This document shows, one piece after another, positions 33,003 through 43,823 of a stretch of DNA of 64,000 nucleotides (positions are counted from its first letter, which is position 1; each line of letters begins with the position of its first letter). Under the pieces are notes generated by a model. The model was given only the letters and a program-made list of their open reading frames with translations, did no database searches and was not told the origin of the DNA. The stretch is from the NCBI RefSeq assembly GCF_050003625.1, contig NC_134397.1, positions 222,084,537 through 222,148,536 on the forward strand. The letters are read 5' to 3'. The stretch is from Haematobia irritans (lineage: Eukaryota > Arthropoda > Insecta > Diptera > Muscidae). Position numbers and translations under genes: made by a program.

Positions 33003-34146
33003 ATTAGCGTAAGTAGACAATTTTCCTAGGGGGGGGGGGGGCTATAGCCCCCCTAGCTAAAACTTTATAGACTGAACTTATAGGTTCAACTAATGTTTTA
33101 TTTCATAAAATTGAATAAAAAAATAGACATCAAAATAGCTGGACAATCAATTTATAATAAATCAACTAAAAGTACCCTACGGTGCAAATTGCCACTGACG
33201 GACCTATCACAGAACTGGTACCTGTGCTCCAGTTAGTTGCAATTTTCACATTTAGTGAAATAAAATTATGAGTATAACCTTTTGTTCGACATATTTCAAG
33301 TTTTTTTTTTTCATTTCGGGTTCGATTAGGAGCCCAAATTGAAAGAGATTTCTAAGAGTTTTGTCCGAGACTGATTCCTGAGGACCTGTTTATGGGTTGC
33401 TCCTGCTAAATTGTCCAAGACGCGTCCTAAAATGGAAGTTTACTACGTCAATGACAAACCCATGTTAAAGTGGACGGTCCCTTCCATACGTTTTGATCAG
33501 AACTGGGACTGGTCCATACACACCAGGGACTAGTTCTGTACCAGTTCTGTGGTTGATCCATTTCCCGTAGGGTAGTTCTTCACTTTTCCCAGCAAAAAAT
33601 TGGGAGTTGTTCTAAAGGCACAACTTTAAAAACACTTCCAAAAATGTCTTCACAAAGAAGTTAACTATTTTAACTACACAGGAAGTCTTTTTACTTAATT
33701 TTTTATATTTTAATGTGTAATTTTTCGGTGGACATTCGTTCTATGACAATTTTATATTACATTCATCGCTTCTCCGCCAATTTTGTACCACTTCCAGACC
33801 CAAAAAGAACATTTTCACATCTTTTTAAGATATTAATTTATTTATATCTTTTTTTAAGATATAAATTTGTAAAATAGTTTTAATATCAATTAATAGTTTT
33901 TATTCAACTAAATCATAAGTTCAACCACAGCTTTATTTCATAAATATCAGACTTCTACCACAACCCAAGTAATTCGATTGTGCATGAAAGTCTTTAGTGG
34001 AACTTTGTGCGTTGTACGAGTATATACTTGTTTAATTTTTATAAAAATGTAAAATGGTAAATAGGTTTTCAAATTCTGGGGGGGGGGGGCTAAAATTTTT
34101 CTGGGGGGGTCTAAGCCCCCTCCCCAGAGGCCTTCCTACGCTTATG
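33003..34146. mobile_element. hAT-like non-autonomous element, 1,144 bp, 8-bp TSD
   Basis: 8-bp direct duplicates GATACCAC at 32995-33002 and 34147-34154. Terminal inverted repeats CATTAGCGTA at the left and, reversed, CATAAGCGTA at the right. Both subterminal regions carry long G or C tracts (33030-33053 and 34077-34128). Eight-base duplications are typical of hAT and P elements. No transposase is visible. The interior includes a second element (33173-33574) and a mini-me tail piece (33955-34035). Confidence 0.82.
33173..33574. mobile_element. Inverted-repeat element nested in the hAT-like element, 402 bp
   Basis: Ends TACCCTACGG and CCGTAGGGTA. A further shared subterminal motif, CACAGAACTGGTA, appears on the left strand and inverted on the right as TACCAGTTCTGTG. 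No coding frame and no clear target duplication. Confidence 0.6.
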
Positions 34147-34281
34147 GATACCACAACCCAAGTAATTCGATTTTGAATGACAGTCTTTCGTAGTAGTTTC
34201 TACGCAATCCATGGTGGAGGGTACATAAGATTCGGCCTGGCCGAACTTACGGCCATATATACTTGTTTTAATTGATCTACT

Positions 34282-34345
34282 ACCACTGGCGTAGCTGAAA
34301 GTTTTTCCTACGGGGGTAAGGCCCCCTCATGTCCTAGAGTTTTTC
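34282..34345 (+). repeat. Fragment of hAT-like terminus
   Basis: CACTGGCGTAGCTGAAAG followed by TTTTTCCTACGGGGG resembles the left end of the 33003-34146 element (same motif order and G tract) but no matching right end follows. Confidence 0.55.
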
Positions 34346-34398
34346 GGCTAGGAATTTTTAAGTGGAAGAAGTTGATTTTGATTTGTAAAATTATACAT

Positions 34399-34613
34399 AC
34401 ACTAAAAAAAATATTGGATATTAAAGATAACGCAATTTAAATTTTAGGATGCGTTAGTTGCAAAATATTAAGGACAATTTTTTATAAAATAATGAAATTA
34501 TTTTAATTAAAATTTCATTATTTTAAAGAAATTTGTCCTTAATATTTTGTAAATTTCGCATCCTAAAATTTAGGTTGCGAAATCTTTAATATCACGTAAA
34601 TATTTTTTCAGTG
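34399..34613. mobile_element. Foldback MITE, about 215 bp
   Basis: The two halves are near-complete inverted copies. The left half starts ACACTAAAAAAAATATTGGA and includes TTTAGGATGCG and AATATTAAGGACAATTT; the right half carries their complements (AAATTTGTCCTTAATATT, CGCATCCTAAA) and ends TATTTTTTCAGTG. The transcript would fold into a hairpin of about 100 bp. The same terminus occurs at 3286-3308. Confidence 0.85.
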
Positions 34614-35101
34614 AAAGTAACAAATGTTTTCTTAATTCAAAAAAAAAAAAAAAAAATTAACCCAAAGACGCTAAATCCTCAAAATAAGTCCTAGCCTATA
34701 TTTGAAGCGTTTTTATCTTAAATCTAAAGTTTCTATATCCCAGTTAATGTAAGGAAATTTTCTTTAAATCAAATATGTGTTTCTTTACTTTAAGGAAAAT
34801 TACCCTTAGTTCAAAGACATGCGACTTTAACGGAATCCTACAATTTAGGTCTTCAATATCACGTACCACGAATAAAGTCATGTTCACGAAAAAAAGTCAT
34901 GCATAAGATAAAATTCACATTCACGATAGAATTCATGTTCACTATAAAATTCACCCTAACGGTAAAATATAGGCACAAAACAAACATAACAATCACGAAC
35001 AAATTCACGTTCACGATAAAAAATCATAATCGCCGATAAATTACCTTCACGGTTTCGACAACGCTTAAGAGTTCAATAGCGTTCATTGTATAATGGTTCA
35101 C
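34614..35101. other. AT-rich spacer with TTCACG-rich segment
   Basis: 34614-34855 is featureless apart from an A-run near 34640. 34858-35050 contains many TTCACG / TCACGA motifs (for example TTCACGATAGAATTC and ACGTTCACGATAAAA), reminiscent in style of the interior of the element at 61951-62529. No gene. Confidence 0.45.
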
Positions 35102-35395
35102 GGCCACCGTGGTGCAATGGTTAGGATATCCGCCTTGCATACACGAGGTCCTGCTTAGACCGAACACCAAAAAGTTTTTCAGCGGTGGATTATCCCACCC
35201 CAGTAATGCTGGTGACATTTCTGAGAGTTTTAGAGCTTCTCTAAGTGGCTTCACTGCAATGTGGAACGCCGTTCGGACTCGGCTATTTTTTATAGCCGGT
35301 CCCTTGTCATTGAGCTTAACATGGAATCGGGCAGCACTCAGTGATAAGAGTTCTCTCTTCACCACTGTGGTATCACAATGGACTGAATAGTTTAA
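35102..35395 (+). mobile_element. tRNA-derived SINE, copy S1
   Basis: The head GGCCACCGTGGTGCAATGG with TTAGGATATCC resembles a tRNA A-box region; the B-box stretch present in S2 and S3 (GGTTCGATTCC) has been lost by a short deletion. The body contains GGTGGATTATCCCACC, AATGTGGAACGCCGTTCGG and TATCACAATGGACTGAATAG. The 3' CCTAA tail is missing. A predicted frame on either strand is incidental. Confidence 0.88.
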
Positions 35396-35490
35396 GGAAC
35401 AATTCTCTTTTAAATTTGGGTTTTGTGTATTTACTTCTAGGAAGCAAATTTTATTTTTTCGTTTTTTCAGCTTTGTTTTACACATTTACA
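35396..35490 (+). repeat. Fragment of CACTG-ended repeat
   Basis: AATTCTCTTTTAAATTTGGG, TTTACTTCTAGGAAGCAAAT and TTTTCAGCTTTGTTTTACAC match the middle of copies c and d. A short stray piece next to SINE S1. Confidence 0.7.
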
Positions 35491-36349
35491 CATTTCCCGT
35501 AAAAAAGTAACATAATGCACATGAAACATTTTTGGAGTGATCATATTCCTTCTCTAGATGAGCTACATGTTGCCTATTTTGTAATGATGACCCACCTTTG
35601 TTTACGCTTGCCATCGGTCTATTGTTATCTAAGGCCATTGTGGAAGGAAACAATTGTTATAACTTAGATAATTTCATTTAAAAAAATCTCTCCAGTCTTT
35701 TAATCTGTAAATTAAATCTTTTTCATGAAAATCAATATGCAAAGTTTATTGGCTTCTGTTCGTTTGGAATGACACATCCGTCGTTGCCACAACAGTCCCA
35801 GTTGGGATTTTCATTACCAAGGTGACTAGGAAGTGTAAATAGAAAATGAAAAAAAAAAACATCTTTCAATTGATAGTCGAGAATGATTCATTGAATTTCC
35901 TCATAAGCCATGGAAACAGAAATTCAAGATTGGATGAATATGACCTTGTTGGGATTATTTATAATTAAAATGAAAACTTTCTTTAAGGATAATGGAAATT
36001 GTGTCTTACAGTATAATCAGGGATGTGCGTATTATGTTGTTTTTCAAAAGAAAATCTTTTGGTGGTGCGCTAAGTTGCTTTATTCAATCCCAAATTAAAA
36101 GTTGTAGAACCTTTGGTTTTAAGTAGGATTAATTTGTAGCAATTTAAATTTTAAAATTCCATTGTACGTAAATGACAAATAAGTTTTATATTCCAGGATT
36201 AGTATAAATTATCAACAATTAAAAAAATTAATAAATAATTGATTGCCATGACAATATTTTTACTGCAGATGCTGAAAAAGCTGAGGTATTTAAGAAATGA
36301 TTCTTAGAATCGGTTAACTATCGTACTTTTAATTCTCTAATCGTACTCT
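35491..36349. other. Unassigned spacer
   Basis: Looks single-copy within the window, moderately AT-rich; a 62-codon frame at 35910-36098 has no recognisable features. No gene called. Confidence 0.4.
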
Positions 36350-36684
36350 AGGTTAGGTTAGGTTATGTGGCAGCCCTATGTATCAGGCTCACTTAGACTA
36401 TTCAGTCCATTGTAATACCACATTGGTGAACTTCTCTCCTACCACTGAGTGCTGCCCGATTCCATGTTAAGCTCAATGACAAAGGACCTCCTTTTGTAGC
36501 CTAGTCCGAACGGCGTTCCACATTGCAGTGAAACCACTTAGAGAAGCTTTGAAACCCTCAGAAATGTCACCAGTATTACTGAGGTGGGATAATCCACCGC
36601 TGAAAAACTTTTTGGTGTTCGGCCGAAGCAGGAATCGAACCCACGACCTTTTGTATGCAAGGCTAACGAGTGCACCACGGTGGC
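36350..36684 (-). mobile_element. tRNA-derived SINE, copy S2
   Basis: Reverse-oriented. The tRNA-like head is at the right: GCCACCGTGGTGCACTCGTT, TTGCATACAAAAGGTCG, and an intact B box GGGTTCGATTCC (as read on the minus strand, about 36631-36643). The 3' end at the left is (CCTAA)n, seen on the plus strand as AGGTTAGGTTAGGTTA. The middle of the A-box/anticodon region is slightly deleted. Confidence 0.9.
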
Positions 36685-36855
36685 TCTAATTCTCTCATCA
36701 AAATAGTTTATTTTAACAATTTTTGCTTGGATAAACAGGGGAGAGATATTACTTCTACAAAAGGGAGAACTTATTCACAGTGGACTTTGATAGTATGACC
36801 TAACACGAAAATGAAATTTCCTAAAGATATTGAATTTAAAAACAATTTTGTTTTT

Positions 36856-39646
36856 AGTTTTTTTTTTCTATAGAAAATTTCATCAAACTTTTATTTCTAT
36901 GGAAAAATTTCTCAAAATTTTATTTGTATAAAAGTTTTCTAAAAAATTTCTTTGTTTAGAAAACCTTGGCAAAATTATATTTCTATAGAAAATTTTGTCA
37001 AAATTTTATTTCTGTAGAAGATTTCCCAAAATTTTATTTCTATAGAATATTTTCTTAAAATTTTATTTCTATAGAAAATTTTCTCGAAATTTTATTTCCA
37101 TAGACAATTTTCTCGAAATTTTATTTCTATAGACAATTTTGTTAAAATTTTATTTCTATTGAAAATTTTAGTTCAGTAGAAAATTTTATTTTTATAGAAA
37201 ATTTTCTCAAATATTTATTTTTATAGAAAATTTTCTCAAAATTTTATTTTTATAGAAAATTTTCTCAAAATTTTATTTCTATTGAAAATTTTAGTTCAAT
37301 AGAAAATTTTATTTTTATAGAAAAATTTCGCAAAATTTTATTCTATAGAACATTTTCTAAATATTTTATTTCCATGGAAATATTGCTCAAATTTGTATTT
37401 CTATAAAAATGCTTATTTCTTTGGAAATATTTCTCAAAAGTTTATTTCTATAGAAAAGTTTTCTTAAAATTTTATTTCTATAGAAAATGTTTGCTAAATT
37501 TTATTTCCACAAAAATTTTTGTCAAAAGTTTATTTCAATAGAAAATTTTATTTCTATGGACAAATTTCTCAAAATTGTAAATCTATAGAATTTCTATAAA
37601 CAGTTTCTCAATTTTTTTTTATATTGGAAATTTTCTCATTTTTTTTATATTATATTATAAATTTTCTCAAATATTTATTTTTATAGAAAATTTTCTCAAA
37701 ATTGTATTTTTATAGAAAATTTTCTCAAAATTTTATTTCTATTGAAAATTTTAGTTCAATAGAAAATTTTATTTTTATAGAAAAATTTCGCAAAATTTTA
37801 TTCTATAGAACATTTTCTAAATATTTTATTTCCATGGAAATATTGCTCAAATTTGTATTTCTATAAAAATGCTTATTTCTTTGGAAATATTTCTCAAAAG
37901 TTTATTTCTATAGAAACGTTTTCTTAAAATTTTATTTCTATAGAAAATGTTTGCAAAATGTTATTTCCACAAAAATTTTTGTCAAAAGTTTATTTCAATA
38001 GAAAATTTTATTTCTATGGAAAAATTTCTCAAAATTGTATATCTATAGAATTTCTATAAACATTTTCTCAAATTTTTTTTTATATTGGAAATTTTCTCAA
38101 ATTTTTTTTTATATTGGAAATTTTCTCAAAATTTTACTTCTATGGAAAAATTTCTTAAAATTTTATTTCTATGGAAACATTTCTCAAAATTGTAATATCT
38201 ACAGAAAATTTTCTCGAAATTTTATTTCCATAGACAATATTCTCTAAATTTAGTTTTATAGACAATTTAGTTAAAATTTTATTTCAATTGAAAATTTTCT
38301 CAAAATTTTATTTCTATTGAAAATTTTTGTCAAAATTTTATTGCCATAGAACATTTTGTCAAAATTTGATTTCTATAGAAAAATTTGTCAAAATTTTATT
38401 TCTATAAAAAAATTCGTGAAAATTTTATTTCTATAGAAAAGTTTTCTTAAAATTTTATTACTATAAAAATGTTTGCAACAATTTATTTCTATAAAATTTT
38501 TTTGCCAATTTTGTCAAAATTTTATTTCTACAGACAATTTTATCAAAATTTTATTTTTATAGAAAATTTTATTTCTATGGAAAAAATTCTTAAAATTTTA
38601 AGTTTTCTTAAAATTTTATTTTTCGACAATATGTTTACAAAATTTTATTTCTATAGAAAATTTGGTCAAAATTTTATTTATATTGGAAATTTTCTCAAAA
38701 TTTTATTTGTATTGAAAATTGTTTTTGTCAAAATTTGATTTCTATAGAAAAATTTGTCAAAATTTAATTTCTAAAATTTTATTTCTATTGAAAGTTTTAG
38801 TTCAATAAAAATTTTTATTTGTATAGAAAATTTTCTCAAAATTGTATTTTATAGAAAATATTCTGAAAATTTTATTTCTATGGAAAATTTTGTTAAAATT
38901 TTATTTGTATGGAAATATTTCTCAAAAGTTTATTTCTATCGAACATTTTTCTTAAAATGTTATTTCTATACAAAATGTATGCAAAATTTTATTTCTATAG
39001 AAAATGTTCTTAAAATTTTATTTCTATTGAAAATTTTTGTCAAAATTTTATTGCCATAGAACATTTTGTCAAAATTTGATTTCTATAGAAAAATTTGTCA
39101 AAATTTTATTTCTATGGAAAAAATTCTCAAAATTTTAAGTTTTCTTAAAATTTTATTTTTCGACAATATGTTTACAAAATTTTATTTCTATAGAAAATTT
39201 GGTCAAAATTTTATTTATATTGGAAATTTTCTCAAAATTTTATTTCTATTTGAAATTTTCTCAAAATTTTATTTCTATTGAAAATTGTTGTCAAAATTTT
39301 ATTCCTATAGAACATTTTGTCAAAATTTTATTTCTATAGAAAAATTTGTCAAACTTTTATTTCTATGGAAAAATTCGTGAAAATTTTATTTCTATAGAAA
39401 AAATTTCTTAAAATTTTATTACTATAAAAAATGTTTGCAAAAATTGATTTCCATAAATTTTTTTTTTCCAATTTTGTCAAATTTTTATTTCTATAGAAAA
39501 TTTTATTTCTATGGAAAAATTTCTCAAAATTTTAAGTTTTCTTAAATTTTATTTTTATACAATATGTTTGCAAAATTTTATTTCTACAGAAAATGTGGTC
39601 AAAATTTTATTTATATATGAAATTTTCTCAAAATTTTATTTCTATT
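36856..39646 (+). repeat. 29-bp tandem array, forward, type 1, degenerate
   Basis: About 95 units with many indels. Larger duplications: a block with ATATTTTATTTCCATGGAAA recurs 460 bp apart (37361 and 37821), and a block with TTTCGACAATATGTTTAC about 537 bp apart (38621 and 39158). These spacings are not multiples of 29, unlike those of the 23-27 kb array, consistent with older, decayed duplication. Interrupted by SINE S3. Confidence 0.9.
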
Positions 39647-39975
39647 AGGTTAGGTTAGGTGGCAGCCCGATGTATCAGGCTCACTTAGACTATTCAGTCC
39701 ATTGTGATACCACATTGGTGAACTTCTCTCTTATCACTGAGTGCTGCCCGGTTCCATGTTAAGCTCAATGACAAGGGACCTCCTTTTTATAGCCGAGTCC
39801 GAACGGCGTTCCACATTGCAGTGAAACCACTTAGAGAAGCTTTGAAACCCTCAAAAATGTCACAAGCATTACTGATGTGGGATAATCCACCGCTGAAAAA
39901 CTTTTTGGTGTTCGGTCGAAGCAGGAATCGAACCCACGACCTTGTGTATGCAAGGCGGTCGTGCTAACCATTGCA
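39647..39975 (-). mobile_element. tRNA-derived SINE, copy S3
   Basis: Reverse-oriented copy inserted within the 29-bp array. Plus strand starts AGGTTAGGTTAGGTGGCAGC (the CCTAA tail) and runs to the tRNA-like head with B box complement GGAATCGAACCC near 39926 and TGCTAACCATTGCA. The first 15 or so head bases are missing. Flanking sequence on both sides is array; I could not define a target duplication. Confidence 0.9.
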
Positions 39976-40232
39976 CAAAAAATTTTCTATTGAAAATTTT
40001 ATTTCTATGGAAACATTTTTCAAAATTTTTATATCTACAGAAAATTTTCTCAAAATTGTTTAGAAAATTTTCTTTAATTTTTTTTTTAATTTTTTCTCAA
40101 AATTTTATTCCTATAGAAAATTGAAGTGCCTCTTAAGAATATTTTACAAAATCTACCAAAACGTCAAGAATTCCACCAATCTACCAAATAGTAAAAAATC
40201 TACCATTCTACCAACTGTGGTAACCATGGAAT
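39976..40232 (+). repeat. Array remainder and terminal module (copy 4)
   Basis: A few units, then the module at 40112-40229: TTGAAGTGCCTCTTAAGAAT, TCTACCAAATAGTAAAAA, CATTCTACCAACTGTGGTAA. The palindrome's left arm is deleted here, leaving only its right half. Confidence 0.75.
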
Positions 40233-40264
40233 CAACCTATTGTGCTATTTAATACGTCATCATT

Positions 40265-40490
40265 CGTGTGGGGTAGGTCTTCCCATTTGAATGTTTCCAA
40301 ATAAGTTTTAACGGATGTTGCAACATGTGTCCGAACGTTATCGAGCTTCAAAATCGCCTTGTCGCGTCATTAAAAATATTGGGCAAGTACGAAGCTCCCC
40401 CCAAATTCATCAGTTTAGTTCGCCACAAAGATCCAGTGATCGTTTCACTCGGTAACGGCAACTCGTACTAATCCTCACCAAATATGATAA
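40265..40490 (-). pseudogene. Decayed mariner transposase relic
   Basis: The minus strand, in shifting frames, gives PSETITGSLWRTKLMN and then DNVRTHVATSVKTYLETFK followed by WEDLPHT. This is the stretch around the second catalytic Asp of DD34D mariner transposases: the conserved (HDN)ARPHVA and LPHPPYSP neighbourhoods are recognisable. It differs clearly from the Himar1-like copies in this window (HQDNAPCHKS), so it belongs to another mariner subfamily. Stops, frameshifts and lack of ends show an old relic. No open frame longer than about 25 codons covers it. Confidence 0.7.
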
Positions 40491-41296
40491 ACTCCTAGAT
40501 CAAAATGTTGTATTTGGACTGTAACATGTTTGTCGCGGTTAGAATTTGCCTTCATCAACCCCTACAACCCCTTTTCCTTTTCATTGATTTAAACGCAGTT
40601 GTCACAGCTATTCTTCATTGCTTCATGGTTTTAAGCTGAATTTAAAACAGTAATAAAATTTCCATACAAATTCCTCTGAAAATAAAATTAACGACAAAAA
40701 CCGAATTTCAATGAAATTGTAAATCTGTCGATTTCTTTAAAATCACGTTATCGCAAATAACACCATGGCACTTAGTCTCCCTACTTCCGCACCATTTACC
40801 CAATGAACTTGCAATGCCAGTTGATTGAGCATTTGACCCCGTTCACGCCGTCAATTCCATTTTCAATAACGTTTGATTACAAATCTTATAAATTCAAATA
40901 TAAATTCCATGACTTTATTAACCCCCTCCCTTCCCAAAAATGCTGTTGTTGTGTGACACTATGTTTTTACTTAAAGGGAGGGGGTGTGAAACTGAATTTA
41001 TTGTGGCATTCTCATTGCATCACATTATAAGAATTCCCACACTAAACTTTTCCTTGTTCTCCTTACTCCCACGAGTATTGTGGTATTTGCTACTTGCATT
41101 TGAAGAAATATTTACCATCCATTGGCAAAAAAAAGTCAAATACGTGTCTGTTCGAAATTTATGCATTTCGATACAAAGATATTTGTCGTTTTCGCCATCG
41201 TTGTCGTCGTCCACCAAGTGCATAAAGCAGGAAGAGCTTTTAGTTGCCTTGCTGGAGATCGTGTGGGGTAATAACCCAGTAGAAAGAAGAATGTGA
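40491..41296. other. Unassigned spacer
   Basis: The left part may contain further mariner relic (an IW.GLV-like piece near 40470-40500). The rest looks single-copy within the window. Overlapping open frames at 40803-41030, 40940-41296 and minus 41020-41301 have no recognisable domain and compete with each other; none is called. Confidence 0.4.
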
Positions 41297-42840
41297 AGCA
41301 ATAAAATTTTGACAAAATTTTCTATAGAAGTAAAATTTTGACAAAATTATCGATAGAAAAAAAAAACTTTGACAAAATTTTCTATAGAAATAAAATTTTG
41401 ACAAAATGTTCTATAGAAATAAAATTTGTACAAAATTTTCTATAGAAATAAAATTTTTACAAAATTTTATATAGAAATAGAATTTTGACAAAATTTTGTA
41501 TAGCAATAAAATTTTATATAGAAATAAAATTTTGACAAAATTTTGTATACAAATAAAATTTTGACAAAATTTTATATAGAAATAAAATTTTGACAACATT
41601 TTGTATAGAAATAAAATTTTGACAAAATTTTCTAAAGAAATAAAATTTTGACAAAATTTTCTATAGAAATAAAATTTTGACAAAATTTTCTATAGAAATA
41701 AAATTTTGACAAAATTTTCCATAGAAATAAAATTTTTACAAAATTTTCCATAGAAATAAAATTTTTACAAAATTTTATATAGAAATAAAATTTTGACAGA
41801 ATTTTGTATAGAAATAAAATTATGACAAAATTTTATATAGAAATAAAATGTTGACAAAATTGTGTATAGAAATAAAATTATGACAAAATTTTCTATAGAA
41901 ATAAAATTATGACAAAATTTTCTAGAGAAATAAAATTTTGACAAAATTTTCTATAGAAATAAAATTTTGTCAAAATTTTCTATAGAAATAAAATGTTGAC
42001 AAAATTTTCTATAGAAATAAAATTTTGACAAAATTTTTTATAGAAATAAAATTTTGACAAAATTTTCTATAGAAATAACATTTTGACAAAATTTTCTATA
42101 GAAATAAAATTTTGACAAAATTTTCTATGGAAATAAAATTTTGACAAAATTTTCTATGGAAATAAAATTTTGACAAAATTTTCTACGGAAATAAAATTTT
42201 GACAAAATTTTCTATGGAAATAAAACTTTGACAAAATTTTCTATAGAAATAAAATTTTGACAAAATTTTCTTTGGAAATCAAAATTTTGACAAAATTTTC
42301 TATAGAAATAAAATTTTGAAAAAATTTTCTATAGAAATAAAATTTTTGAAAAAAAAATTTCTATAGAAATAAAATTTTGACAAAATTTTCTATAGAAATA
42401 AAATTTTGACAAAATTTTCTATAGAAATAAAATTTTGACAAAATTTTCTATAGAAATGAAATTTTGACAAAATTTTCTATATACATAAAATTTTGACAAA
42501 ATTTTCTAAAGAAATAAATTTTTGACAAAATTTTCTAAAGAAATAAATTTTTGACAAAATTTTTTGTTGAAATAAAATTTTGACAAAATTTTCTATAGAA
42601 ATGAAATTTTGTATAGAAATAAAATATTTGACAATATTTTCTATAGAAATAAAATTTTGACAAAATTTTCTATAAAAATACAATTTTTATAAAATTTTCT
42701 ATAGAAATAAAATTTTGACAAAATTTTCTGTAGAAATAAAATTTTGACAAAATTTTCTATAGAAATAAAATTTTGACAAAATTTTCTACAGAAATGAATT
42801 TTTGACAAAATTTTCTATAGAAATAAAATTTTTCGAAATA
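41297..42840 (-). repeat. 29-bp tandem array, reverse, type 1
   Basis: About 53 quite uniform units ATTTTGACAAAATTTTC, TATAGAAATAAA. This is the reverse complement of the 22-27 kb type, in inverted orientation to the array at 36.9-40.1 kb, with 1.07-1.2 kb of spacer between them. Confidence 0.93.
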
Positions 42841-42856
42841 TTACTTGTTTGGTTCA

Positions 42857-43012
42857 CAGAAAACTAATTCACTAAAATTTTTCCAATTAAAATCTTAATT
42901 GAGTGTTAATTAAAAATTTAAATGATTCATCAATTTTTTTTTAATGGAAATAATTAGTAATTTTTTATTGACTGTCAATTAATTTTTTAATTGATACTAT
43001 CATTTCTGTGAT
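42857..43012. mobile_element. Small AATTAATTG-rich MITE-like element
   Basis: Bounded by CACAGAAA and TTTCTGTG (8-bp inverted termini), 156 bp, AT-rich with TTAATTGAGTG and ATTAATTTTTTAATTGATAC. It adjoins the right end of the reverse array, where the arm of the array element would be expected in this orientation. No clear target duplication. Confidence 0.45.
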
Positions 43013-43090
43013 TGAAGACATTTCAATTAAAAAATTAATTGGATTAATTAGTTTCGTGATTGAATCAGATTTTTTGAAGAGCTATATCTG

Positions 43091-43823
43091 ATGAATCACT
43101 TTCTGATTAAGGTTTCACCTTAGAAGAGTAAAGTCTCAAAAAGTTATGATTTTCCAAGACATTGGTCGATTGGAACTATTAAACAAAAACTCTTAATTTT
43201 CGCCGTTGCAAATCCCATAATGCAGAACAAATAGTCTTTTCTCAATTTCTTTGCTGGGATATTTTTTGTTGCTATTGGCAATTTCTAAGAATAAATATTG
43301 GTAAGCCAAGAATGAAAGCACGTTTTCGCTGCAAAGGAAAGATGTAACAGAAAAAAAATCGAAGGAAAATGTGCATTCATATTTAGAAAAATTTACTTTG
43401 AGATAAGAGCTAGGAGAGATATATTCAATGCTTTATATTCGGGTTACGGAATGGAATGTCATGGACTGATATTTACTACAGTCAATTTGAGGAAACGGAA
43501 GTGTGTAACAAGATGTAATGTGTTTTTTTTTAGCAAATTGAATGGCAATGGTGAGATTCGTATTATCCCATCTTTTTTCCCGGATATATATTTTTGTTTG
43601 GATACATAGCCTTGTTAGCAAAGAGAAAAATGCAAACACAGTTTAAACAAAAATATATGTATTTTCCGGAAAATCTGTAGTACTTCTGTGTGTGTCTGAA
43701 ACCAACATTGAAAATCAAATTTTGTCCCGAAATTCAAAAACCTACAAATCGGAAGATAAATAATATTTACCAGAGATAAATGTAATGTTAGTAAAATATG
43801 TGTGTGTACTGTAAAAATATATC
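43091..43823. other. Unassigned spacer
   Basis: Looks single-copy within the window; a 68-codon minus-strand frame (43433-43639) is unremarkable. No gene. Confidence 0.4.

Larger units (their letters stand above)
30124..34271 (+). repeat. Mini-me/DINE-like element B with nested insertions
   Basis: Opens TTATACCCTCCACCATAGGA and closes with GATTCGGCCTGGCCGAACTT and ACGGCCATATATACTT at 34271, the same ends as the 19.2-22.5 kb elements in opposite orientation. Interrupted by a DD37E copy (30183-31319), expanded by a 363-bp tandem duplication, and split by a hAT-like element (33003-34146). Internal units share TATATAGCCCCCATATAAAC and CCGATCCCCAGATTTG at about 153-bp spacing. Confidence 0.75.

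Noticed and set aside
35102..35175. Functional tRNA gene
   Set aside because: The A-box-like head is part of a SINE body repeated in the window, the B box is deleted in this copy, and no cloverleaf can be closed.
35024..35485. 153-residue minus-strand protein
   Set aside because: Covers SINE S1 and a CACTG-repeat fragment; the sequence is explained by those repeats.
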